Shown in pieces: positions 53,435-62,871 of a stretch of 64,000 nt of DNA (positions are counted from its first letter, which is position 1; every line of letters starts with the position of its first letter). Where the stretch lies: the NCBI GenBank assembly GCA_012845835.1, contig JABAKD010000020.1:19823606-19887605 (forward strand), given 5' to 3'. The DNA comes from Undaria pinnatifida. Taxonomy: Eukaryota; Sar; Phaeophyceae; Laminariales; Alariaceae. The position numbers and the translations under genes were made by a program. The notes under the pieces are model-generated. The model searched no databases, was not told the DNA's origin, and worked only from the letters and a program-made list of their open reading frames with translations.

Positions 53435-55651
53435 CTGCGTGACTATTCTCTGTTTTTTAAATAATCGAACACGACGAACAAGAAATGACGTAAAACAGCA
53501 GCACCGTGGGTGAAAATTGCACAGCAGGATGTACGCGAAGCTGTAATGGTCTACGATCTGCGACGTGATCTCTACCGATGCGATGCCAAAATATTATATA
53601 CCAGAGGAACCACCGTACCGACGGCGGCATCACGTATATCATACATCACGTAATAATACGTTCGTGAGGACCCGCCCTATATATACCTGTCATTACCAGG
53701 TGTGCGTGTAAGAGTACCAGCTACGTAAGTACCGCAACTCAGCAGAATAGGGCACATCGCGCAGTCCGTCGGTTGAAAGCACAGTAGTACGCACCTTGGA
53801 CAGATCACGATCTAGATCACGATCTAGAACACGATCTAGATGAGGTACAGATCATCTATCCTGTATCTGGCGTTATGAGATGCTGTGCATAGACTAACCC
53901 GTATACCGACAAAACCGATCCAACCCTTGGTACTTTTTGCTAGATCATGCACATCGAACGGATCCCACCCGGTAGCATGAGCCAGACCATGCAGATCTTC
54001 CCTGAATGATGTAGATCAGTGAGAATCGATCATCTATCCGACGGGTGAAAATTTGTAACGCTGTTCTCTTCGGGGATGGGGGATCGGCACCAGGCTTCAG
54101 GGAGAGGAAAGACCTGCCAACAAAACAAGACAGAAAACAAAGACGGGCAATGAGCATGCCCCACTTCCAACAAGCCCGGCCCCCGCCCTCGAACGAACAA
54201 GGCATCGTGTATACAAAACCAGAGAACACGAACATAATTTCGTAGGTGAGAGGGCTCAGGTACTACAGCCGTAGACTAGACCAGTTGTCGTGCCCGATTG
54301 CAACAACGCCGCAGACTGCAACGATGCGGACGGCAGCGAGGTATGCACACGGTACAGCAGTAGTCTACAGCAGAATACAGTGGGGATCCCACCTGAGTGC
54401 GGGCGTCGCTAGACGACGACACCCGCGCTAATCCGGTTGACTGCGCCACCGCAAAAAAATGTGACCGCACTTCGTTTTTATTTGCGTTCTTTTTGCTCGT
54501 CCCATCTATTATCTTCGCACATTTTTTCTTTTTCCTTCTCCCTCCCTGCCTAGACGTAACCCAGATTCGGGGTCACTATTGTAAGAAGGCTCTTCTCCCC
54601 CCTCCCCACTACTCGTATGTACGGTACGCGCCTATATTTTATAAAAACATTTCAAGGACGTCAGCCGTGAGTTCGACGAATTTCGGGTCAATACTCATCT
54701 TTGCAAGCTGCGTTGTTATTTTTATCGCGAAAAGCCTAGACTATATTTTTATCGGGAAAAACTTACGGCCCTTTCTTCCCTGGTCGACTATTAATATCAA
54801 TATAATAGCATCGAATCAAAGTGGCGACGAAAGTGGGTTCTACTCTTGTACTTTATAGTGCGGTACCGTAGTAAAGCAGGATCAAGTTGTGACGAGACGT
54901 TTTCGCCGCACTTAAGGGACCCCGCAATCAAGCTCAAGTCAAGTCAAGGCAAGTCAAGCCAAAGCTAACTGCTGCCGCAACTAAGTGGAAACCCCGCTCC
55001 ACCTGGTATGGCGAAAAGCATGACAAAACAAGTCGCTTACCAGTACATCACCTGCGGTACAGCAGTACCGGCAGGTGTGTTCTACGAGCGAGCGGTGTTG
55101 GGTTTCAAAAGCTTGGTATCTTCCACGCTGTACAAGATACGCAGATACCGGTAAACAGGAACAGGTAGACGCTTCTTGCGTGTCGTGATATTGTAAGAGC
55201 ATCGCCATTAAATACCCCTGGTACAGGTTGCTGACACATCATGGACGATGACGACGACGTTAATTGTTGTCACCTTGCCAAATTCGTACGCCGCCCAGGC
55301 GTAAGCCGCGACACAAGCCGCGCTGCCGAGCAAGATCTTGTCGAAGTCCATCACTTCCGCCGCAGGAACATACGGAATCTGCTCCACTACTGCACCCCCT
55401 CGCGACGCACCGTCAGCCAGGATGTAAGCCGCCTGGCTCACAGCCTCGGCAAGAGCAGCCGTACCTTCGAACGACATGCTCTGACGAGGGTTTCTCTTGA
55501 TACTAGAATAGCGACGGCACAGATGCGGTCTGACTGACTTTGCAGACGAAGTTGATGGTGAAAGCGACGCCAGGGTTCTTGATGTCTCGAGATTGAACGC
55601 CGAGCAACCACCCACAGCGAGGGCGGCAATCAAGTACTTGAGGGTCGGCAT
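53234..55651 (-). CDS. Plastid-targeted membrane protein with DnaJ-type zinc motif (two exons, 3' end not found)
   Basis: Exons 55274-55651 (126 codons, ATG at 55651) and 53234-53434 (67 codons), joined in phase 0. The start MPTLKYLIAALAVGGCSAF is a signal peptide ending in a Ser-Ala/Phe junction, followed by a Ser/Arg-rich transit-like stretch: a bipartite secondary-plastid signal. A hydrophobic span lies at about 107-123. Exon 2 carries CEVCEGSG (129-136) and CYACGG (153-158), half of a DnaJ-type zinc-binding module, then the aromatic FLPWENWGRFWQ. Such proteins are often chaperones or assembly factors in plastid membranes; that role here is inference. The donor after 53234 (GTGCGT) is acceptable, but reading on gives an open frame to about 52868, so the C-terminus is uncertain. 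Confidence 0.78.
54420..54825 (-). mobile_element. SINE-like family B copy with a nested insertion
   Basis: The family B body in minus orientation, interrupted at about 54650-54718 by a member of the 'CAGCTGTGAG' dispersed family; the SINE resumes with TTTTTATCGCGAAAA. The insertion is therefore younger than the SINE. Confidence 0.6.
55274..55651 (-). CDS. Plastid zinc-motif protein, exon 1
   Basis: Signal peptide, transit-like region and membrane span, ending AAYEFGK at donor GTGACA, phase 0. Confidence 0.8.
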
Positions 55652-56468
55652 TCTCTCTGCTTGGTCTGCTGCCGGCGTAGCTCCCACTTCCCAAGCAAAG
55701 GGTAAAGGTAGAAGGTAGAAGCGGACGCTCGCATGAAAAATGCGGTGCAATTAAAAAAAGGTGTTCCACTCGAGGCTCGAGGCCGACTCGGGGTCAACGC
55801 GCCGCATTTACTCCTGGGGTACAGCAGTAGTATCCAGAAAATCTAAAAAATGTATCAACGGTGACGAGGACAAGGAAGAGATGCAAAGCTGAGAGAGCTA
55901 GCAAGCAGGCCCCTTGCGTGTTGTTTCTCGGACGCAACATGGCGTCGTTTTGGAAAGGCCTTGAAATGGCGGGCGGCTGCGTCAGCACTTTGAAAGTCAC
56001 TGCTGGGGTGTCTTCGATCTTGGTCTTGGCGTGCAGGTACATGTTATCCACGAACCACGAACATACAATCAATACCGTACGTAGCGGTGCTGACTCTCCA
56101 GATGCATGGTCACGGCGTACATATTTCGAGGCTTGGAGGGAACCACCATGCCGTCAATCATCAATCAATGGCTTCAGGGTGGTTTTCCGGCTTGAACTCT
56201 TGGCTGCACTTACTTGCAACACCATCTCTTCTCGTCGACACAAAAACCAATGAAGAACTAAAAAAAATGTCCAATTTACGGTCGCCGGAGATAGACATCG
56301 CGGCTAGGACTCCCTGCACAGGCAATCTACAATCTTCTCCCAGCGTTAGGGTTAAATCTAGGGTCCGCTGCTAGACAGTCCCCGGATTGTGCTTTCGTAA
56401 AATGTGTACCATAACCACTGATCCATAGTCAGCGCTGACTATTATGGGTCGACCGTTTACTACACAAA

Positions 56469-56471
56469 ATG

Positions 56472-56537
<66 letters not shown>

Positions 56538-56600
56538 AAACAACAAAAACAACAACAACAACAACAACAACAAAAACAACGACAACAACGACAACAAACA
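56469..56600 (+). repeat. (CAA)n microsatellite
   Basis: About 40 units with AAA and CGA interruptions. Long Gln and Val frames here are artefacts. Confidence 0.95.
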
Positions 56601-57259
56601 GCCGTTTTACAGCCATGTCGTAAAATCGAATACCACTGTGTACTCCCAACCGACCTGCGTCATATAGGTCGGTAGTTGTGGTTCACATTCAACATTAAGC
56701 ACGACACATCGTGCAGATTACGATCCAGTTCTGTTGAGAGTACTCGACTTACGAGGTGGCTAGAAGAAACGGTTGGTTGTTGTTGTAAGGCTATAGGTGG
56801 GGACACAGAGCGCCCCCTGCAGGTCTGTCAATTGAGCAGGTCCTCGGAGAGTACTCACTCTCCTTTCCTTCGTAGAGACGTTGCTTTATTCGATCCCACC
56901 AGAGCCCCGGATAGCTTCTGAGATCGGATGCACGTGCCTCCGACCTATTCCCTAACTTTCCCGAATATAAAACGCCAACCTTATCATATGAAACCCATCC
57001 AAATGATCTCAAATTCGGATAATTACAGGCCTTTCGAGGCCGTATCTTAACACTAGCCCACCCTGATGAGTCGCACATGCAGAAATATGGGAGATTCGGG
57101 GACACTCCGGTTCTACGAACTAGATCATGAGTAGAAGATGCGGCTCCTCAAAACCCACTTCCACACCTCTCACCGTCTGGCTATGGAGCCAGGAACACGC
57201 GAAGAAAAGCAGCTGAAAGAAACGCAGACCCTACAACAAGGAAAAATTCACCCATCAAA

Positions 57260-57485
57260 AACCTGCCGCGTGCCGCCGGTGTGGCGGGGGGGGGCAGAAA
57301 GGCTCTAGAACCTGCCGCATGCCGCCGGTGTGGCGGGGGGGGGAAGGAAAGGCTCTACGGCAAACCAACCACAGAAAAGGTACCATGGCGAGGCGAGTCG
57401 ATATGGAGGAGAACGCAGGCGCTGACACAAGGGAGAAGTTATGCGAAGAACCTCCCGCGGGCCATCGGCATGGCGGGGGTTTAGA
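57260..57485 (+). repeat. GC-rich hairpin repeat, three copies
   Basis: AACCTGCCGC.TGCCGCCGGTG plus TGGCGGGGGGG at 57260 and 57308, and a diverged third copy at 57450. Each contains a CCGCC/GGCGG dyad. Confidence 0.75.
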
Positions 57486-57915
57486 CGAGGAAACGACAAA
57501 TACCCGGGATGGAAGGTGGCAACACCTACAGCCCCGCTAGGGGGGGAAGTGTCTAGTCGAAAAAAACAAAGTAGAACAAATACAACACACGAAAAATAAA
57601 AGACGACACACAGACCCGTACATAGCCCTGTACCACGTTACACGCGAACAAGCTACCCTGGTCGCCCCCTCGGCTCTGGGCTGAGGAGGGCGTCGGCAGG
57701 GCGAAATTGAACAATGAAGAAAAAGCGACAGCCCTTCGCCTCAAATAGCGGCGTTTTACTCGAACCCTGGCCCGGCACTGAGCAGGGGGTTCGGCAGGAC
57801 AAAAACGAAAAAATAATGGGAAGAACCGCCCCAAAACCCGACGAAGACTCTCAGGACACTACCAACAACCCAAAGACAAAGACTCAAACCTCTCATGACT
57901 CCAAAAAATGAAGAA

Positions 57916-58506
57916 CTATCGAGGAGCGGTGGCGGCTTGAAAGTCAACTGGCCACGACCGCGCCTCGAGATTCATCCCGTTACGTTGGATTCCCCGAGGA
58001 AACGCACTGGCGATGTGAACTTGCAAGCACCAAGAGCCTCGTACGTCTCCCGTCGAAGTCGTGTAGCGCGCCGGGGGAAGAGGAAGTTTAATCGGTCCCG
58101 GGTCGTCCAGAAAGCGGACCAGGTATACCTTGTCCTTGGTAGTGCTCGCGCTGAATTTTCCAAGCCACCATAACCCATCGTTTACCTTGTACCAAAAGTG
58201 GGCTCCCTTGGGAAGTACTGTGTCGTGGTAGCGACGGGGCCAATCGGCGCGGGGAACACAGGCCCCGTCGTTGCGGGAGAGCTCGCGCTGTGCCGCCCCG
58301 ATCCGCATTCGGCGGTAGAGGCGGTTGGTTCGGCGGTGCTGGTCCGAGGTTCCGGCCCAATAACGCAAGGTGTGGGGGCGGGAGAGGTGGAGGTCCATTT
58401 CCCGCTCCCAGGAAGGTTCGGAGAGTCCCGTCAAATGCGTCTTGTATAGCACCGCGATGACGCCACCTCGCCCCCGTACCGACTGATGACCGGTGATCTG
58501 CTCCAC
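57916..58506 (-). pseudogene. Chromodomain-like and additional C-terminal domain of Ty3 pol
   Basis: VIAVLYKTHLTGLSEPSWER followed by EMDLHL resembles a chromodomain (aromatic, G-L-S/W-E pattern). About 95 residues on, HFWYKVNDGLWWLGKFSA and KVYLVRFLDDPGPIKLPL form a second small beta-rich module resembling a chromo/Tudor fold. The ORF ends at a stop near 57916. Confidence 0.72.
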
Positions 58507-58588
58507 CTCCAGCCGTTGGAGGGGCGTGGAAACGTCGTCTTGAGTGACGTGGTACGGCGGGAACTTCTTTTGTTAAGCACGTACTGCG

Positions 58589-59077
58589 TCAGCCCCGCCG
58601 GTAGGTATTTGGGCGTGTCCCCGCTGTCGTGGAGGTTGGAGCAGGGTTTGCAGGGCGCTCGATGGCCACACGCCGACGAGCGTCCGGACCGGGCAGGTTG
58701 GAAGGGAGATCGAAATGGAGGAGGTTGCTCCCGAACGGCGAACCTTCCGGGGTCTCGGCGGCGGAGCAGGGACCGACTGCCAGGATCTTGTACGGGGCCA
58801 TCCAGTTAAGCGCGAGTTTGGCGTTGAGTACCTTGGCGTCGGTGTTCGCCTTCACACCCTGGCGGATGGGGGAGGCAGAATTGTACATCCATGCCCAACC
58901 ACCCGTAGCGAAGTTAAGTGCTGGACGCAGCGCGTCGGCGAGGGCGGAGCTTCTTCGGTTAACACTAGAAACAGTGAGGGCGTGGTGTGCGCGGACAACG
59001 TCGTTCGCGCAGTTTTGCCGGTCGGTGGCCAAGTCGCAATAGATCAGGTGGTCATGGGCCAGACTCTGGTGTCCCAC
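58589..59077 (-). pseudogene. Integrase C-terminal GPY-type region
   Basis: WAWMYNSASPIRQG and AKVLNAKLALNWMAPYKIL correspond to the C-terminal 'W.W.yn......k...kl...w.GPYkil' of Ty3 integrases, with Ala in place of the usual Gly. It lies one frame off the preceding piece. Confidence 0.8.
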
Positions 59078-59345
59078 GACGCCTGTGCGCGTCGAAAACC
59101 GTCAGGGGGAGCCGTGGGAGTCTGCCCATGCGGACCTCGTCGGGCGCCAAACCCGTCGCCGCGCTGACGGAATTGTTGTAAGCGAATTTGTCGTGGGGCA
59201 GATGCAAGTCCCAATTGTCTTGTCGCTCGTTGACAACCATAGTCAGCATTTGAGTCTCAGTGCTGTTTACCCGCTCAACGCCCCTGTTACAGTTGGGATG
59301 ATAGGAGCTTGTACCAAACTTGTGCACACCCAGCAGCTGATATAC
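59052..59345 (-). pseudogene. Integrase core, second half with catalytic Glu
   Basis: Continues the core in another frame: LLGVHKFGTSSYHPNCN, then RGVERVN with the catalytic Glu, then FAYNNSVSAATGLAPDEV. Allowing for the two extra bases, the spacing from the second Asp is about 34-35 residues, as expected for a DDE integrase. Confidence 0.85.
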
Positions 59346-60082
59346 ACAGCTTGCGAAAGCTTGGAGCAGAACTGCAGTCCGTTGTCCGAGAGTATGGTGC
59401 GCGGGCACCCCCACAAAGGGATGTATTGGTTCACCAGGATATTGGCTGTACCCTCCGCGGTGAACTCAGCGGCAGTGACCGGGAACATGTCGGCCCGACG
59501 ACTGAAGCGATCGGTGAACAGCGGGATGTAGGTGTTGCCTCGTGGTGTGACCGGGAGGGGGCCGAAGTAGTCAACACTGACGGCGACACCTGGACCTCCC
59601 GGTAGAGGCATTGAGATGATGGGCCAGCGGATAGTCAGCCGTGGGTTTTTCCGCGCTTGGCACTTCAAGTAGTGGCGAAGCCACCACCGGGTGCACACAT
59701 TCATACCAATCCACCAAGAAAACCGCTCCAGCATGCGCAACGTGCACGTGGTGTCAAGGTGACAAGAGGGCGTCGAGTGACAAGCTTGCATGATCCAAGG
59801 GCGCATGAGCATGGGGACGTAGATGCGAACTGGCTTGTCGTTTAGCAAGCAAGCAGCTCGCCCCACAGAGTTGGGTTTGTCAGACCTTGTTGGCGGCAGT
59901 GCCGGGTTACGGACGAGTAGGACGATGTCGTCGTCGGTTGTATGTAGTCGACCCTTACCTGCCAGCTCCTGGACGTCTGAGAGGGAGGGATGCTTGTGCG
60001 AGGGGTAGCACGCCAAGAAGTCGGGCGGCAGGGCCGACGGCCGGCCGATAGAGATGTAACGCATCATGGCGTGGCACGTCAC
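59267..60082 (-). pseudogene. Integrase zinc-binding domain and first half of catalytic core
   Basis: An HxxxxHL...C zinc-binding pattern is present, but the first Cys of the final CxxC appears replaced by Tyr (HYLKCQARK). The catalytic core shows the first Asp in VSVDYFGPLPVT and the second in ILSDNGLQF. Soon after the second Asp the frame is lost at a TATA-type two-base insertion near 59340. Confidence 0.85.
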
Positions 60083-60415
60083 GTCGGCTCAGCGTGCTGC
60101 TCTCGCCTCCAATCGGCATGCGAATAACGCGCGACGGAATCAGCGAACCGCAATTCAACAGCGTCGCCGTGGGCGTCCGACCTTGTATGTGCAGTGTCGG
60201 CGAGTCACCATGAGAAGGCGTGAGCCGTAAGAGAGGAGTTCCAATAGGCTCTGCGTGGTCGCGGTCGGGCGGAAGTGGCACCGTGCGGACCGGCAAGTCG
60301 GCAAGAGTAGGGGTCGCGGCGACGGTCGGAGCCGACCGCGGCCGTATGACTCGCGGCGGGGTTGTACCTCGTCTGGAAGACGGTCGAGGGGCCCCGCCGG
60401 GTCCGAATCCATAAT

Positions 60416-61571
60416 CTACAGTGGGGGTGCATTACCCGTTGCTGTCATTGTTTGTCGGTGCGTCGTCGACGACGGAGTGGCTGGAGTGCCAAGCAAGGGA
60501 GAGACGGACACAGTCGAACCGGCGGTTGCGGCGGAGTCCGTCTCCTGTGTAGAACTCCTCGATAGAGGAGTCGACTGTGCGATGGGCGTCGCTGCAGCCA
60601 GGGCTTCTGCGGAGCCCGTGCCGCCCTCGATGGGTATGGCAGAAATCGAAGCTAACATGGTGTCAGCGGCAGGCGAAATCGACCCGCGGCCGGTACAGCC
60701 TTCGGTGGTGGCGACGGAGGCAGAAACACGAGCGACGAATCTCCCCGGGGGAGCAGAAAGGCCGTCATTCCTTATACGTGGCTCGTGTGTGCAAAAATCG
60801 TGAAATGTGGTAGAGGTAAGAGGGAGCCCACCCAAGGCAGCATGTTCAGTGCAGGGCACAAGCCCACCCAAGACAGTGCTTTCGGCGAGGGGCACGAGTC
60901 CACCCAAGACAGTGCGTTCGGTGCGGGGCACAAGTCCATCCAAAACAGTGCTTTCGGTGCGGGGCACGAGTCCACCCAAACCGACCCCTGAGATCGACGA
61001 AGAGGGAGCGCGCAGCTCGCGGGTCCGTAGGAGGTAGATACCGCTATCTCCAACGGGGTTGGGGCTTGTCAACCCCACGGGGTTGAAGTCTGTGGTTGTA
61101 CTTCGTAGCAGGCTCTGGCAAGCGGGCCAGACAAATCGGCGACGCCGTTGGCGCTGCCTTTGCGGTGCTCGAGTGTGCAATCGAACGCGGTGAAGAACTC
61201 AAGCTACCGCTGGACTCGTGCATTGAGGGTCCCCACTTTGCCAATGCTCTCCTGTGTCTTGTGGCCGGAGGATATGCGGAACTTTGTTCCCCACAGTACC
61301 CTCGGAGGCGTTTAGGAGCCCAAACAATGCTGCCCGTCCCCAAATCTAGAGGAGTCCGGTGCCTCTCCGAGTCGAGCGCTGCTCGACTGATGTACGCGAT
61401 TTTCATAGTGAACAAAACGTCATCCAGCGTCACAGTACCCCCGACGAAACAGGGGCCGTGTTCTGACAGCACAAGGTCAGGACCGACGCCAGAAGCTATC
61501 TCCACAACTTCGCGGCTTTTAGGTGGCCAACGCGCCCGAGAAATAGGTCGGAAACTCTGAAGGGGAAGCAT
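60416..61571 (-). other. Open-frame region between NADAR and integrase, unrecognised
   Basis: Two adjoining long open frames lie on the minus strand (61044-61571 and 60416-61180), with an equally long plus-strand frame at 61096-61560. None shows a domain I recognise; reverse transcriptase motifs are absent. The 60838-60980 part is a 36 bp tandem repeat. This could be retroelement linker sequence or unrelated; the coding strand is undecided. Confidence 0.35.
60838..60980. repeat. 36 bp (12-codon) tandem repeat, about 4 copies
   Basis: The units share GGGCAC.AG.CCA.CCAA.AC and are in frame on both strands. The minus strand reads GLVPRTESTVLD-type units, the plus strand GHKPTQDSAFGE-type units. 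Confidence 0.85.
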
Positions 61572-62300
61572 TGCGAACGCTGGGCGCTGTTAACGGCCCG
61601 GCCGCGGCGCGGACGAGATTTATTGGTTCTTGCAGTCGCAGTGCAGGTGCGGAACCGACTAAGGGAGGCCGGGTGCGCCGACCCGGTCTCATTGTCGCGA
61701 ACAGCTTCGTGAACGGCAGAAAGTGCCTCACCGAGCGATTTTTTTCTCTCCACTGGCATGGGTTGTTGACCCTGGGATCAGCCGCTCGGAAACCAATGCC
61801 CCACACTGGGTCCAGAGGGCTGGGTTTAGCCAGAAGCTTGTTGTCAGAGCTCAAAAGGTGATTTTTTATGGCTGGGTTCTGCTTGAATTTGGCGCAGGCG
61901 CCAGATAACACGGCGTTTTGCTTCTCCCTGTCCCCAACACCGGAGTCAACGTTGCGCACGCCTCGACCGATACATTTGCGTGTGCTTGGACTAGGCGACG
62001 ACATGATGAGCCCCACTGCGCGATGGTCTTGGAAAGGCCTGGTCTTTTCGGCCATTATGTACTGCTCCGTGCAAGAATATGCCACGTCGTCCACGACAAA
62101 CGACGAAGGAGACCACGGTGGGAAATAGGGTGGGGGCTGCCAGAACAACACCACTTTGTCTGTGGAGTATTCTAGAGAAGGGTCAAAAGCCGTGTTGGAA
62201 TTTGGACCTGCAAAGTCTCCGTCCGTGAACACCAGGCTTCGGGAGCACGACGCGAATTCGAACCCGTGGTTTTTTCTTCGCTCGTTGGCGGAAAAACGCG
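61496..62300 (-). pseudogene. NADAR (YbiA-like, DUF1768) domain gene with frameshift
   Basis: The NADAR fold is found in N-glycosidases acting on ribose-linked substrates (YbiA acts on riboflavin intermediates; some relatives remove ADP-ribose from guanine). Visible are LFWQPPPYFPPWSPSSFVVD, YSCTEQYIMAEKTRPFQDH with the conserved Glu, GRGVRNVDSG, AKFKQNPAIKNHLL and PLDPVWGIGFRA. The expected last helix, LGEALSAVHEAVRDNE, is in another frame, so a one-base indel in the A7 run (T7 on plus, 61739-61745) breaks the domain. No ATG is seen at the start; the frame opens inside the neighbouring tandem repeat (SCSRSLVFTDGDF). It lies in the same orientation as the Ty3 relic and about 1.4 kb upstream of the integrase. 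Confidence 0.82.
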
Positions 62301-62800
62301 GGAATCCGCACTAACTGCGCCCGAAAAATAGCAAAAACCGACGGTGCCAACCCGTCGGTAGCCTCGTTGGACATTTGGGTCTGCAATATTCCCTTCTGGG
62401 AACACCAATCCTCGGTTCTTTGGGGCTGTATAGTGTCCTCTTGCGGGAACACCAGGCCTCGGGAGCGTGATACGAGTCCGAATCTGCGGTTGCTCGCCCG
62501 GCGTCTTCCTCACACGCTGGCGGAAAATTGTAAGAAGCCGCCCTCACTGCACCCAAAAAAGAGCCCGACACAGTTGGTGCCAAACCGTCGATAGCCTCGT
62601 TGGGCATTTGGGTCTGCAATGTCCCCCTCTGGGAACACCAGTCCTCACTTGGCACTTTGGGCCTGTAGTGTCCCCTTCAGGAACACCAGGCCTCGGGAGC
62701 ACGACGCGAGTCCAAACCCACGGTCTCTCGCTTCTTGGCCTCTTCGCTATTTGGCGTATAATCGCAAGAAAACTGCTCTAACTGCGCCCAAAAGGGCTGA
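62195..62800. repeat. 220-234 bp tandem repeat, about 2.7 copies
   Basis: The word ACCAGG followed by a GGGAGC block recurs at 62231, 62451 and 62685, each followed by a similar C-rich body with GGAAAA and TCGTTGG.CATTTGGG. The NADAR frame starts inside the leftmost unit. Confidence 0.85.
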
Positions 62801-62871
62801 GGCTATGAGCTGTTTCTGCTTGACGAGAGGCGCGATTCTCCCGTAAATTTACGGGAATAGCGTCCAGCTGA

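Larger units (their letters stand above)
55652..57915. other. Intergenic stretch between plastid gene and Ty3 relic
   Basis: Contains the (CAA)n array and GC-rich hairpin repeats listed separately. No gene recognised. The 3' LTR of the Ty3 relic would be expected here but I could not define it. Confidence 0.5.
57916..60082 (-). mobile_element. Decayed Ty3/gypsy (chromovirus-like) pol 3' end
   Basis: On the minus strand, in order: an integrase zinc-binding region and catalytic core, a GPY-like segment, a chromodomain-like segment and a further C-terminal domain. Reading frame changes at about 59340, about 59085 and near 58580 mark it as a non-functional relic. No reverse transcriptase, RNase H, gag or clear LTR is visible in the window, so the copy is truncated or broken by other insertions. 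The sequence style matches Ty3 elements of heterokonts; that comparison is from memory, not a search. Confidence 0.88.

Noticed and set aside
56371-56675. Poly-Val and poly-Gln ORFs
   Set aside because: Both are artefacts of the (CAA)n microsatellite.
57540-57560. Polypurine tract and LTR start of a plus-strand element (GGGGGGGAAGTGTC)
   Set aside because: It resembles a PPT/LTR junction, but no plus-strand pol precedes it and I found no matching second LTR.
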